Below, one piece after another: positions 50,584 through 60,110 of a stretch of DNA of 64,000 nt. Source of the stretch: Leclercia sp. LSNIH1 (GTDB lineage: Bacteria; Pseudomonadota; Gammaproteobacteria; Enterobacterales; Enterobacteriaceae); NCBI RefSeq assembly GCF_002902985.1, contig NZ_CP026167.1, positions 4,278,001-4,342,000 of the forward strand, read 5' to 3'. The notes below the pieces were generated by a model. It worked only from the letters and a program-made list of their open reading frames with translations, was not told the DNA's origin and did no database searches. Positions within the stretch are counted from its first letter, which is position 1; each line of letters begins with the position of its first letter. Both the position numbers and the translations under genes were made by a program.

Positions 50584-51987
50584 ATGTCTCAAATTCTTGA
50601 ACGCTATCGCCTCATGGCCATGATTTCGCCGCTAATGCTTCTTGCGGCTTGCAGCCATGCTCCGCACTCTGCCGATCCGCCTCGCCTGGATGTACCGGCC
50701 CATTTCTCAAATGAAGAGGGAGGTGAAGGCATCCTGGACAAATCATCCCGCCGTACTCTTCCCGTCGACTGGTGGACGGCCTACGGCGATCCACAGCTCA
50801 ATGTCCTAGTCCGGGCGGCGCTGGAGCGCAACACCGAACTGTCGATTGCGCGCGCGCGCGTCGACGAGGCCTCGGCCGCCACGCGGCGAGCACGGGCCTC
50901 CCTGCTCCCCTCGTTGTCCGCGGGCACGCAGGCAACTCGAGGACGCGACTATTCAGAGAACGTTGCGATCGGCAATGATGGCCGCGCCACGTTGTCTGCA
51001 TCGTGGGAGGCAGACCTGTCGGGGCGGCTTTCGCAGGCAGCAGAAGGTGCGCGCCTGGATGCGGTGGCAGCCGAACAAGCGTGGGTTGCCACGCGTTGGC
51101 AGGTCGCGTTTGAAACAGTGTCGGCGGCTGTGCAGCAGCGCCAAGCCAGTGAACTCGAAGCGCTCGCCACGGCGCGGCTGGCATCCGCCGAGCGACTCGT
51201 CTTGCTGACACAACGGAAGTTCGAGGCCGGACAAGCTACCGGCTTCGACATCGAGCGAACCCGCTCCGGCGTCGTCGCACTGCGTGTGGAGCAAGAGCAA
51301 CTTCGGCGTGCGCGCGGCGAGGCGACGCATGCACTTGATGTACTAGCGGGACAAACGCCCGGAGCGTCTGCAGCTTCTCCGACTCTTGCTTCACTCGCCG
51401 CCCCCAATTGGACACCGACACGCATACCTGCGGACCTGCTGAGTGAGCGGCCCGACGTGCGCGCCGCCGAAGCGAAGTTCGCAGCCGAAACCGCGCGCTG
51501 GAACGCAGCCGAAGGCGAACGCTTCCCTAAGCTGGTGTTGGACCTGAGCGGCGGACGGCAGCGCGTTGAGAGTGCGGGGACGCGCATTACCGGCAACATT
51601 TTTTCACTTGGGGCCGGGGTTTCGTTGCCGATCTTCGATGGTGGCGCGATCCGTGCCGGCATCGAGACCGGAGAGGCGCGCAGCCGAGCTGCGCGCGCGG
51701 AGTTCGAGCGCACTTTGTTGAGTGCATTGCAGGACGTAGAGAACGCATACCTCGGTTGGCATACGCAGCACGCCGCACTGGAGCATCAGACCGAGGGGGT
51801 CGCAGTCGCGGAGCGTCAGCTCGATCGCAGCCGCCGTCTGTTTGAGGCGGGACAAGTGGACGCCACGGTGGTGGCCGAGGCTGAGGCGGGGGTGATGTCA
51901 GCGCAGGCTTCGCTGATCCGCACGCGGGCCGAGACAGCCGTGCAATGGGGTGTGCTGGCAAAAGCACTATCCGGCCCACCTGTTTGA
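50584..51987 (+). CDS. NodT-family outer membrane efflux channel (lipoprotein)
   Basis: 467 residues from the ATG at 50584. A lipobox LAAC|SH indicates lipidation. Two repeated outer-membrane-factor units (VDWWTAYGDPQLNVLVRAALERNTELSIARARVDEA and AERFPKLVLDLSGG..., with VSLPIFDGGAIRAGIE.. and DVENAYLGWHTQHAALE) match TolC/NodT lipoproteins. It should form the outer membrane exit for the MCE transporter or a lost RND pump. No membrane-fusion protein gene is nearby, so the partner is uncertain. Confidence 0.93.
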   Translation: MSQILERYRLMAMISPLMLLAACSHAPHSADPPRLDVPAHFSNEEGGEGILDKSSRRTLPVDWWTAYGDPQLNVLVRAALERNTELSIARARVDEASAATRRARASLLPSLSAGTQATRGRDYSENVAIGNDGRATLSASWEADLSGRLSQAAEGARLDAVAAEQAWVATRWQVAFETVSAAVQQRQASELEALATARLASAERLVLLTQRKFEAGQATGFDIERTRSGVVALRVEQEQLRRARGEATHALDVLAGQTPGASAASPTLASLAAPNWTPTRIPADLLSERPDVRAAEAKFAAETARWNAAEGERFPKLVLDLSGGRQRVESAGTRITGNIFSLGAGVSLPIFDGGAIRAGIETGEARSRAARAEFERTLLSALQDVENAYLGWHTQHAALEHQTEGVAVAERQLDRSRRLFEAGQVDATVVAEAEAGVMSAQASLIRTRAETAVQWGVLAKALSGPPV

Positions 51988-52076
51988 TCGGGGAAGCTTG
52001 CTGGAGCAGCTTGCGAAGGCTAGATAGCGTGGCGCAAGGCGAAGGTGGTGAGGCCTAAGTGAGGAGGAATGCGAAC

Positions 52077-52982
52077 ATGGAAATTCGGCATCTGCGCTAC
52101 TTTCTAGCGGTGGCAGAGGAACTGCACTTTGCCCGAGCCGCAGAGCGCCTCCACATCGAGACATCGCCGCTGTCGCGCGCCATCAAAGAGCTTGAAGAGG
52201 AGTTGGGCGTAGCGCTATTTGCGAGAACCACTCGGAGCACCCGCTTGACTCGTGCAGGCAGACTCTTCTTTGAGAGCGTACCCCGTGTCTTCGCAGCTTT
52301 GCAGCAGGCGCGCGACAGTGTGAACGCCGCAGCCAATGGCTTTCATTGCCAGCTCCGTATTGCATTGTCTGATGGAATCACGCCATCGCGCCTGCCTGCG
52401 TTGTTGGCGCTCTGCCGGCAGGAAGAGCCGGAAGTGGAAGTTCGCTTCTTCGAAGTGCCTTTGTCACAGCAAATCAAGGGATTGTGTGGCGAACTGTACG
52501 ATCTCGGCTTCGCTCAATCGGATGAAGTCGGCGAAGGCATCATCGCCGTGCCGGTGTGGAGTGACCCTCTGATGGTAGCTGTGCCCGCACGGCACCCCTT
52601 GCTATCCCACAAACAGATTCCCCTGGAAGAGCTGTTGCGGTATCCGCTGGTGCTCTGCGACGCGGTGGCGTGTGAGGGCCATGCTCGGCAAGTTGAACGG
52701 GTGCTACGTCGCGTGGACATTGAGCCTCTAATTGCCGAACGCGTGACTTCCAGCGATCTAATGATGGTCCTGGTTTCGGCGGGACTTGCACTAGGCCTCA
52801 CAGGAGGTGCGCATATTACTGCCAGCAGGGAACAGGGTGTGGTCGCACGGCCGCTGACTGGAGGTTCGCCCATGCTCACGACCTATCTGCTACGACCGGC
52901 CAGCGAGCCGTCAGAAATACTGACTCGCTTCATGGAACGCGTTCATTCGATCAAATCTCCAGACGCCAAAAGTCGGCGGTAA
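52077..52982 (+). CDS. LysR-family regulator
   Basis: 301 residues. HTH at residues about 2-60 (IRHLRYFLAVAEELHFARAAERLHIETSPLSRAIKELEEELGVALF). The rest is a periplasmic-binding-like effector domain. GAGGAGG precedes the ATG. It sits just before eexN; in Tn4371-type ICEs a LysR gene usually stands here between relaxase and traG, so it is likely backbone rather than cargo. Confidence 0.93.
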   Translation: MEIRHLRYFLAVAEELHFARAAERLHIETSPLSRAIKELEEELGVALFARTTRSTRLTRAGRLFFESVPRVFAALQQARDSVNAAANGFHCQLRIALSDGITPSRLPALLALCRQEEPEVEVRFFEVPLSQQIKGLCGELYDLGFAQSDEVGEGIIAVPVWSDPLMVAVPARHPLLSHKQIPLEELLRYPLVLCDAVACEGHARQVERVLRRVDIEPLIAERVTSSDLMMVLVSAGLALGLTGGAHITASREQGVVARPLTGGSPMLTTYLLRPASEPSEILTRFMERVHSIKSPDAKSRR

Positions 52983-53014
52983 ACCATCACACAATCTCCC
53001 AAGGAAACTTAACC

Positions 53015-53278
53015 ATGAAGAAGATTGCTCTCATATTGCTTTCCTCGACACTGGCAGCCTGCAGCCCATCCGGGAAACCAGATAAAGGCAACCTTCCGAC
53101 GGTCGATGAATTAGCGCTCAATCCTGAGCGGCTGAAAAAGTTGCGCCAGCAATGCAAGTTGGATCGTCCTATGCTGGGCGACCAACTATGTAACCGGGTT
53201 GCCGAGGCTACGCGAAAGCGCTTTTACGAAGATGGCGATGTGCCCTACACCACACCTAAAGAGCCGCCGAAGTTCTAA
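53015..53278 (+). CDS. eexN: EexN-family entry-exclusion lipoprotein
   Basis: 87 residues with lipobox LAAC|SPS, and the EexN pattern (LPTVDELALNPERLKKLRQQCKLDRPMLGDQLCNRVAEATRKRFY). Entry-exclusion lipoproteins block transfer of the same element into a cell that already carries it. Two Cys in the mature domain are conserved. A second similar gene appears to start at 63965. Confidence 0.85.
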   Translation: MKKIALILLSSTLAACSPSGKPDKGNLPTVDELALNPERLKKLRQQCKLDRPMLGDQLCNRVAEATRKRFYEDGDVPYTTPKEPPKF

Positions 53279-53336
53279 GCTGGTGGTCACGCTGGAGTAT
53301 GTATGCCGGATATGAAAAACTTGAAGGAGAATTGCA

Positions 53337-53654
53337 ATGGGCTGGATCTATCTTGTTTTGGCTGGATTGTTTGAAATCGGATGGCCGGTCGGGCTGAAAA
53401 TGGCGCAAGAGCCAACATCGCGTTGGAGTGGGGTCGCAGTAGCCGTCTCTTTCATGACAATTAGCGGCGCCTTCCTATGGCTTGCTCAGCGTCAGATACC
53501 GATTGGGACTGCTTATGCGGTGTGGACGGGTATCGGAGCGGCGGGAACGTTCTTAGTCGGAATTCATTTCTATGGCGACCCAACCTCCCTGATGCGATAC
53601 CTTGGCGTGGCGCTGATCATCCTGGGCGTTATCACGCTCAAGTTATCGAGTTGA
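53337..53654 (+). CDS. SMR-family transporter (Gdx/SugE-like)
   Basis: 105 residues with four helices (WIYLVLAGLFEIGWPVGLKM, VAVAVSFMTISGAFLWLAQR, IPIGTAYAVWTGIGAAGTFL, YLGVALIILGVITLKL). The Glu in the first helix (FEIGW) is the essential proton/substrate-coupling residue. Gdx-type members export guanidinium; others export quaternary amines. GGAG precedes the start. Similar to the SMR half found fused to TetR at 49994, but not the same sequence. Confidence 0.92.
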   Translation: MGWIYLVLAGLFEIGWPVGLKMAQEPTSRWSGVAVAVSFMTISGAFLWLAQRQIPIGTAYAVWTGIGAAGTFLVGIHFYGDPTSLMRYLGVALIILGVITLKLSS

Positions 53655-53774
53655 GTACTAGCTCCTTTGATAGCGTAGTCACTGGGACACCCTGCGACAC
53701 AGACTGGATCGGGTTCTGGGAACTCGCACGGTCACCTCCTCCTAGTCGTTATATGTGGTGAGCTTGCCGCAGCC
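53655..53774. other. Short intergenic region
   Basis: 120 bases after the SMR gene with no clear terminator; contains broken coding remains of the next pseudogene on the minus strand from about 53775. Confidence 0.3.
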
Positions 53775-54012
53775 TCGGGAGAGTTCGAGCCAGTGCGCGT
53801 AAGGCGGTGGAGCAGCCATTCCGGGTGCTCCACCTTCAGCTCCTGCAAAGGTGGAGAAAGAGTGTGGGTTGGCTAGCATGGCGCGGCCAAGAATCACCAA
53901 ACCCATCTACCTGCCAGCGATCACGTGCTCGGCCATTCGCGGATCGTCGATGCCCCAACTCACTGCCACAGGTAGCCCAGTCTCGCGGCTCATGCGTTTG
54001 GCAAAGGGGCTG
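53775..54012 (-). pseudogene. C-terminal remnant of an old yellow enzyme (NADH:flavin oxidoreductase)
   Basis: On the minus strand the part SPFAKRMSRETGLPVAVSWG...MAEHVIAGR, then after a stop MGLVILGRAMLANPHS..., and PPPYAHWLE (all within about 53800-54010) matches the end of OYE-type enzymes (G.P.A.VG.I.DP..AE..., LGRAMLANPHW, PPPYAHWL). A stop and at least one frameshift interrupt it. It is joined directly to the PfpI remnant. Confidence 0.7.
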
Positions 54013-54496
54013 ACGCGACGGCCGGCAACCAGCGGCTGGCCATTCGCTTCCTTGACATTAACCAGTCCGGCTCGGCCGTGGCAGGCCGCCGCGACCACCC
54101 TGCCGTCAGCCCAAGCGCCCGACAGCAGATTGACGAGCGCCCCGCTCCGGGTAAGTCCCACATGGTGCCATGGCCGCCGGGCAGGAACATCACCGCACCC
54201 CCTTCCGGGGCGATGCTGTCGATCTTCAGCGAGCCTTCGAGCTTGTCCATCGACACCTTGTCATCGAGGAAGCATTCCACGCTCGGCGGGTTCATGCCTT
54301 CGCTCGCTATGGAATGAGGATCCACCGGAATCTCGCCGCCGGCGATTGACGCAATATCCACATTGGCACCTGCATCGACCAAGGCGTAGTACGGGGTGGA
54401 CTGTTCCTCGAACCACACGCCGGTCAGGCGCGGGTCGTCGCCCATCGTTGCCTGCGAAGTCAAAACCAGCAGAATCTCGAGGGGAGTTCCCATCAT
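54013..54496 (-). pseudogene. Remnant of a PfpI/DJ-1-type glutamine amidotransferase
   Basis: Frame 1 from ATG 54496: TPLEILLVLTSQATMGDDPRLTGVWFEE...VMFLPGGHGTMWDLPGAG. Frame 2 continues SGAWADGRVVAAACHGRAGLVNVK, including the nucleophile Cys-His. The two frames are shifted near 54155, then the C-terminal end is replaced by OYE sequence at about 54012. Not functional as read. Confidence 0.75.
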
Positions 54497-54540
54497 GGTT
54501 TTCTCAGTTCAGACGCTTGGGATCAAGCGGCCAGCGACCA

Positions 54541-55071
54541 TTACGCCTGCTTGGCTTTGCGCGCTGTCTCGACCAAGCTGTCGAGCCAGTCCTGATGGCC
54601 GTTGATCATCGGGTTGGGTTTGGCGTTGTGCAGCTCCTCGGCCGGCTTGCCCTTCTGCGTTTCCTGCGTGAGGATGCGCACGCGCCCGCCGTCCAGGTTC
54701 TCGACCAGCCAGGCGTGATGCACATCCAGGCGCGTATCTGTGCCTTCCTCGCCGGACCAGCCGTGCCAGGCCACGCGGCCGGGTTGCCCATCCGCAGGTG
54801 CCACGTACTCGTTGCACTGCCCCTCTACCGGGAAGCCGAAGGTCTCGAAATAAAATCGATCGCCGTCGGCCAGTACCGGGCCTTTGCCGCCATGAAAGCG
54901 CACGTTAGCCGAGTTGGCGTAGTAGCTTGGCCACAGCGATGGTGTGACGAGTAGCGGCCATACGTCGGCCGCGCTCAAGCCGGCGGCGATGATCTCATTA
55001 GAGGCGAAATTCTCAGTAAAGCCCGGCGTGTAGCCTTCGGGCCAGAGGATGGCGTTCTGTTGCTTGCTCAT
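54541..55071 (-). CDS. SRPBCC-domain protein
   Basis: 176 residues with the START/SRPBCC ligand-binding layout (FTENFASNEIIAAGLSAADVWPLLVTPSLWPSYYANSANVRF..., DTRLDVHHAWLVENLDGGRVRILTQETQKG). These proteins bind hydrophobic ligands or act as activators/cyclases. Its role here is unknown. No ribosome site problems: GAAGGAG before the ATG. It is followed by the PfpI pseudogene, so these could once have been one detoxification operon. Confidence 0.82.
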   Translation of the reverse strand: MSKQQNAILWPEGYTPGFTENFASNEIIAAGLSAADVWPLLVTPSLWPSYYANSANVRFHGGKGPVLADGDRFYFETFGFPVEGQCNEYVAPADGQPGRVAWHGWSGEEGTDTRLDVHHAWLVENLDGGRVRILTQETQKGKPAEELHNAKPNPMINGHQDWLDSLVETARKAKQA

Positions 55072-55351
55072 ATCGAAGCTCCTTCACAAAATGTCAATGA
55101 CGCAACAGGGGTGGCTGCGTCATTCAAGTGGTCATAGAGCAATCATGAGCCTCCCTGTGAAATAAGTGAAATCCTAATTTTTTATTTTTGAAATCATATA
55201 ATTTGATATCAGCGTCTAGGTTCTGCCATCCGCCGACAAGGCTATCTCGCAGCGGTGCTACGAAAGGGTCCGTCTCCAATTGAGCCGGCTGATTGCATAT
55301 TTGTAGTGCGAGGCAGAGTTGTGCTGAGCATGACGATGAGAGCCATCTTGC
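55072..55351. other. Intergenic region between SRPBCC and LysR genes
   Basis: 280 bases, AT-richer than the neighbours, no gene seen. It is upstream of the SRPBCC gene, so it holds its promoter. Confidence 0.4.
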
Positions 55352-56257
55352 CTACTTGTTGTTAGCACAGGAAGTGAACAGCAGTGCTCGTATCCAGCGA
55401 TGTGCTGGATCGTGATGGGTGCGTTCGTGCCAAGCAGCCGTCTTGGTGAACCCCGGTATCTTCATCGGCGGCAGGGAGATAGCCAGCTTGTCCATACCGG
55501 CGACCAAGCGGCTCGGCAAGATCGCGACCATGTCACTGGCACGCAGGATGTCTGGCAAGATCAGAAAGCTCTTGACCGACAGTGTGACGCTTCGTTGTTT
55601 GCCCAACTGTTCTAGCGCATCGTCGGTGACGCCGCGGAAACCTCCACCATCGTAGGAAACAAGCGCATGGTCGAGAGCACAGAACTGCTTAACTGTCAGC
55701 TTGCGCCCCATAGCCGCTGGATGGTCTTCCCGCAGGACACACACGTAGTGCTCCTTGAATAGCTCTCGGGCATGCAGATTTGGCGGAGTGATCTCTGGCG
55801 TCAGGAGGGCTAGATCGATTTGACCGCGCTCAAGCTGGTTCTGTAGCAGTCCGCTCTCGACTGGCACTAATGAGACTCGAACGCGCGGTGCGTGCTGTTT
55901 GAGTGCCGATAGAAATGGGACAGCAATGGCACGCAGCGCATAGTCCGTCGCGGCGATGGAGAAGGTCAGTTGTGCGGTGGCCGGGTCGAAAGAAGGTGGC
56001 TGGAGCAGCGCGTCGATTTCCGCTAGCACCTGTTTGACAGATATCCCTATGTCTAGCGCCCGCTGCGTCGGAACGATGCCCCGCTGCGCACGCGCGAACA
56101 GCGGGTCGCCGAAGCTTTCACGCAGCCGCGCAAGCATGCCGCTCAAGGCCGGTTGGGTTAGTCCAAGACGTGCTGCCGCCCGTGTCACGTTGCGTTCGTC
56201 CAACAATACGTCCAGCGCCTTGAGTAAGTTGAGATCCATGCTCTTGATATCTTTCAT
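55352..56257 (-). CDS. LysR-family regulator
   Basis: 301 residues. HTH near the N terminus (LNLLKALDVLLDERNVTRAAARLGLTQPALSGMLARLRESFGDPLF) and a substrate-binding domain, NodD/PcpR-like subgroup. It likely regulates the SRPBCC/PfpI/OYE group, to which it is adjacent on the same strand. Slightly different GC than the backbone, part of the cargo. Confidence 0.93.
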   Translation of the reverse strand: MKDIKSMDLNLLKALDVLLDERNVTRAAARLGLTQPALSGMLARLRESFGDPLFARAQRGIVPTQRALDIGISVKQVLAEIDALLQPPSFDPATAQLTFSIAATDYALRAIAVPFLSALKQHAPRVRVSLVPVESGLLQNQLERGQIDLALLTPEITPPNLHARELFKEHYVCVLREDHPAAMGRKLTVKQFCALDHALVSYDGGGFRGVTDDALEQLGKQRSVTLSVKSFLILPDILRASDMVAILPSRLVAGMDKLAISLPPMKIPGFTKTAAWHERTHHDPAHRWIRALLFTSCANNK

Positions 56258-56563
56258 TCTTATCCAGATTTCAATAAATAATTCTTTCCCATGATATCTA
56301 GATTCTGCTCATGAGGGGAGCGAGACCCAGCGAGAATTTTTTTCTGGGCAACCTCTTGGAAACTCCAAATGCGCCATAGGGTGCTTTAGTTTGCGGCGTT
56401 TGTCTTCGACTCGCCCCGCCGCTCATTCTTTCTTTTCCCTCGACCGTTGTGCTCAAAACGGTCTTTGACGGGCACCCACGCGGCACCGATCCTCGCTCTA
56501 TGCGGCACGTTCCTGTGCCGCTTTTGAACGAGGAATCAGTGCAGGGAAATCGGAGGCCAGTCA

Positions 56564-58561
56564 ATGCAAGCTCAGGGCGTACTGTTCGGGCAGATCGCCG
56601 CCGTATTCGGCATCGTGATCGCCGGCGTGTGGGGTGCAACGCAATGGACAGCCGCCGCCCTGGGCTATCAACTACGCCTTGGCTCGCCATGGTTCGACTT
56701 CTTTGGAACCCCGGTCTATCACCCTTGGCGGCTGTTCGAGTGGTGGTTCTTCTTTGATGCCTACGCGCCGCACGTCTTCGATATCGGCGGGGCCATCGCG
56801 GGTGGAAGTGGTCTGGTGGCCGTGGTGGTCGCCATCGCCATGTCGGTGTGGCGCTCGCGGCAAGCGCGCCTTGTCACCACCTACGGTTCGGCACGCTGGG
56901 CCGATGCGGAAGACATACGCAAAGCTGGGCTGATCCAGCCCGACGGGGTTTTCCTCGGGCTGCATCGCGGCCAGTACCTCCGCCATGAAGGCCCGGAACA
57001 CGTCCTGACCTTCGCACCAACGCGCTCGGGCAAGGGTGTGGGCCTGGTCGTTCCCACCTTGTTGAGTTGGCCCGCATCCGTCGTCGTTCACGACATCAAA
57101 GGCGAGAACTGGACGCTCACCGCAGGCTGGCGTTCGCGGTTTAGCCACTGCCTCCTGTTCAACCCCACGGATGCGCAGTCGGCAGCCTACAACCCGCTGC
57201 TGGAAGTGAGGCGCGGCGCGCACGAAGTGCGCGACGTGCAGAACGTGGCCGACATTCTTGTCGATCCCGATGGCGCACTCGAACGCCGGAACCATTGGGA
57301 AAAGACCAGTCACGCGCTGTTGGTCGGCGCCATCCTGCATGTGCTGTACGCAGGCGAGGACAAGACGCTGCGCGGCGTCGCCAACTTCCTCAGCGACCCG
57401 GCGTGTCCGTTCGAGCTGACGCTGCACCGGATGATGACGACGAAGCACCTGGGCGATGCGCCTCACCCGGTTGTCGCATCCGCTGCCCGCGAAGTGCTTA
57501 ACAAGTCGGACAACGAGCGATCGGGCGTGCTCTCCACCGCCATGTCGTTTCTCGGCCTGTACCGCGACCCGACCGTGGCCGAAGTCACATCGCGCTGCGA
57601 TTGGCGCATCGCCGACCTGATTTCCGCCGAGCACCCGGTATCGCTCTATCTGGTGGTGCCGCCCTCCGACATAAGCCGCACCAAGCCGCTGATCCGGCTC
57701 ATCTTGAACCAGATCGGGCGGCGGCTGACCGAATCGCTCGACGGCAGCGATGGCATCGCGCGCCGGCACAAGCTGCTGCTGATGCTGGACGAGTTTCCGG
57801 CGCTGGGCCGCCTCGATTTTTTCGAGTCCGCGCTTGCCTTCATGGCCGGGTACGGCATCCGCAGCTTTCTCATCGCTCAAAGCCTGAACCAGATCGACAA
57901 GGCGTATGGGCAGAACCATTCCATCCTCGACAACTGCCATGTCCGGGTGACTTTCGCCACCAACGACGAAAGGACGGCGAAAAGGATTTCAGAAACCCTC
58001 GGCACCGCCACCGAGCTTCGCGCGCAGCGCAACTACGCCGGCCACCGGCTCGCTCCGTGGCTGGGGCACCTGATGGTGTCGCGTCAGGAAACTGCACGGC
58101 CGCTGTTGACGCCCGGCGAGGTGATGCAGCTTCCACCTGATGACGCCGTGGTCATGGTGTCCAGCGTCGCCCCGATCCGCGCGAAGAAGCTGCGCTACTA
58201 CGCCGACGCCAATTTCAAGAATCGCGTCCTGCCACCGCCCGCGCTCGTAGCCGGGAGGTACGCCGACGCGCCGCCAGCCCGCCCCGACGACTGGAGCGGC
58301 TTGGCGATCCCGGCCGTACCTGCGGCGCCGGCCTCGGCATCCGCCGATGGCCTGGGCGGCACCGATGACGGCGGCCCACGCCGCCAGCCCGAACTCTCCG
58401 AAACCGTCGCCTACGACCCCGAGCCGGACGCACATGCGAACGACCTGGCGCTGCTCGATGACGACGACCTGGCGCTGCCGCTTCCCGGCCAGCTCGACCC
58501 GGCCATGCAGCGCACGGCCCGGCTGGCTTCCCTCGACCCCAACGACGGAATCGACCTATGA
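56564..58561 (+). CDS. traG: TraG/VirD4-type coupling protein
   Basis: 665 residues. Two N-terminal membrane helices (QIAAVFGIVIAGVWGATQWTA and DIGGAIAGGSGLVAVVVAIA), Walker A near residue 150 (FAPTRSGKGVGLVVPTLLSW), Walker B (LLMLDEFPALGRLDFFESAL). It recruits the relaxosome and pumps DNA to the mating pore. GGAGG precedes the start by 7 bases. Start of the transfer operon traG-trbB-... Confidence 0.95.
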   Translation: MQAQGVLFGQIAAVFGIVIAGVWGATQWTAAALGYQLRLGSPWFDFFGTPVYHPWRLFEWWFFFDAYAPHVFDIGGAIAGGSGLVAVVVAIAMSVWRSRQARLVTTYGSARWADAEDIRKAGLIQPDGVFLGLHRGQYLRHEGPEHVLTFAPTRSGKGVGLVVPTLLSWPASVVVHDIKGENWTLTAGWRSRFSHCLLFNPTDAQSAAYNPLLEVRRGAHEVRDVQNVADILVDPDGALERRNHWEKTSHALLVGAILHVLYAGEDKTLRGVANFLSDPACPFELTLHRMMTTKHLGDAPHPVVASAAREVLNKSDNERSGVLSTAMSFLGLYRDPTVAEVTSRCDWRIADLISAEHPVSLYLVVPPSDISRTKPLIRLILNQIGRRLTESLDGSDGIARRHKLLLMLDEFPALGRLDFFESALAFMAGYGIRSFLIAQSLNQIDKAYGQNHSILDNCHVRVTFATNDERTAKRISETLGTATELRAQRNYAGHRLAPWLGHLMVSRQETARPLLTPGEVMQLPPDDAVVMVSSVAPIRAKKLRYYADANFKNRVLPPPALVAGRYADAPPARPDDWSGLAIPAVPAAPASASADGLGGTDDGGPRRQPELSETVAYDPEPDAHANDLALLDDDDLALPLPGQLDPAMQRTARLASLDPNDGIDL

Positions 58562-59034
58562 GCCAATACCGCCTCAATCTTTTCATCCAGCCCGAGCACG
58601 CCCAGCGCCTGGACGAACTGGCCGCCAAGAAAGGCGTGTCCAAGTCGTCCATCGTCGCAGCGGCCTTGGCGTCCTGGCTGTCGCCCGATGCTGGCGACCA
58701 GCGCGAGGCCGCCATTGCCAAGCGGTTGGATCGACTGTCGCGGCAGACCGAACGCCTGGAGCGCGACCAGAACATCCAGATCGAAACGCTGGCGCTGTTC
58801 ATCCGCTACTTCCTGACCGTCAGCACGCCGGTGCCCGAAGCCCATCAGGATGCGGCACGCGCCCAGGGCAAGGTGCGCTTCGAGCAGTTCGTCGAACAGT
58901 TGGGTCGCCACCTTCTGCGTGGCCGCAGTCTGGTGCGCGACGTGGTGGAGGAACTGCACCCCGATCCGATGCAGATGGATGACGCAGCAGCGATGGCCTC
59001 CGCCCATGAACGAACTGCGGAGCGTGCGTCATGA
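58558..59034 (+). CDS. CopG-type ribbon-helix-helix protein
   Basis: 158 residues, N-terminal RHH domain (YRLNLFIQPEHAQRLDELAAKKGVSKSSIVAAALASWLSP). The rest is helical (NIQIETLALFIRYFLTVST...). It may be a conjugation regulator or relaxosome accessory. ATGA-coupled to traG and to trbB, as in other Tn4371-type ICEs. Confidence 0.9.
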   Translation: MSQYRLNLFIQPEHAQRLDELAAKKGVSKSSIVAAALASWLSPDAGDQREAAIAKRLDRLSRQTERLERDQNIQIETLALFIRYFLTVSTPVPEAHQDAARAQGKVRFEQFVEQLGRHLLRGRSLVRDVVEELHPDPMQMDDAAAMASAHERTAERAS

Positions 59035-60110
59035 GTGCCGTTCCACAGATCCAGCCCGAACCTCGCTCATCCGCAGCAGCGTCCCAGGATCGCCGCATCC
59101 AGATGCTGCGCACTGCAATGGGGCCGCTGATCGCCGCTGCGCTCGAAGACCCGGATGTGGTGGAAATCATGCTCAACCCCGATCGCACCCTGTGGGTGGA
59201 TCGGCTGTCGTCGGGTCGCTCGCCGCTGGGCGTGGAGATGCCCGAGGCCGATGGTGAACGCATCATCCGCCTGGTCGCCGCGCATGTCGGCGCGGAGGTG
59301 CATCGCGGCCAGCCGCTCTTGACCGCCGAGTTGCCGGAAACCGGCGAGCGTTTCGAGGGCATCCTGCCTCCGGCCGCCCCGGGGCCAGCCTTCGCGCTAC
59401 GCAAGCGGGCCGTGAGCATCATCGGCCTGGATCGCTACGTGGCCGACGGCATCCTGACCGCCGGGCAGGCCGAGTTCCTGCGCCGCGCCGTGCGCGAGCG
59501 GCAGAACATCCTAATCGCCGGCGGCACCAGCACCGGCAAGACCACGCTGGCGAACGCGCTGCTGGCCGAGATCGCCGCCACAGGCGACCGCGTGCTGGTG
59601 CTCGAAGACACCATCGAGCTGCAATGCGCGGCCCGCGACCATGTGCCGCTGCGCACCCGCGCCGGCGTCGTCACCATGACCGAGCTGGTGCGGGCCACGA
59701 TGCGCCTGCGGCCTGACCGCGTGATCGTCGGCGAGGTGCGCGGCGGCGAAGCCCTCGACCTCATCAAAGTGTGGGGCACCGGCCACCCCGGCGGCATTGC
59801 GACCATCCATGCCGGCTCCGCGCTGGGCGCGTTGCTGCGCCTCGAACAGTTGATTCTCGAAGTCGCTGTGAATCCGCCGCGGGCGCTGATCGCCGAGGCG
59901 GTCAACGTCGTCATCAACATCGCCGGACGCGGCCGCAAGCGCCACGTCGAAACCATCGCCCGTGTCGTCGGCTTCGACGGCACCGGCTATCGCCTGGCGG
60001 ACGCACTGGAAACGCCGTTTCCCGAGCTGACGCCGGTTCCTCTCGCAGCCGACGCCGCTGCACATTCCCGTCCCCCAACCAACTTGGAGAACTGCCATGA
60101 CGCACGTTGA
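59031..60110 (+). CDS. trbB: TrbB, VirB11-type secretion ATPase
   Basis: 359 residues with Walker A (GGTSTGKTTLANALLAEI) around residue 164, Asp box (VLVLEDTIELQC), and Walker B/His box (TGHPGGIATIHAGSA). The hexameric ATPase energizes assembly of the type IV secretion apparatus. Coupled to upstream RHH and overlapping trbC by 14 bases. Confidence 0.95.
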   Translation: MSAVPQIQPEPRSSAAASQDRRIQMLRTAMGPLIAAALEDPDVVEIMLNPDRTLWVDRLSSGRSPLGVEMPEADGERIIRLVAAHVGAEVHRGQPLLTAELPETGERFEGILPPAAPGPAFALRKRAVSIIGLDRYVADGILTAGQAEFLRRAVRERQNILIAGGTSTGKTTLANALLAEIAATGDRVLVLEDTIELQCAARDHVPLRTRAGVVTMTELVRATMRLRPDRVIVGEVRGGEALDLIKVWGTGHPGGIATIHAGSALGALLRLEQLILEVAVNPPRALIAEAVNVVINIAGRGRKRHVETIARVVGFDGTGYRLADALETPFPELTPVPLAADAAAHSRPPTNLENCHDAR

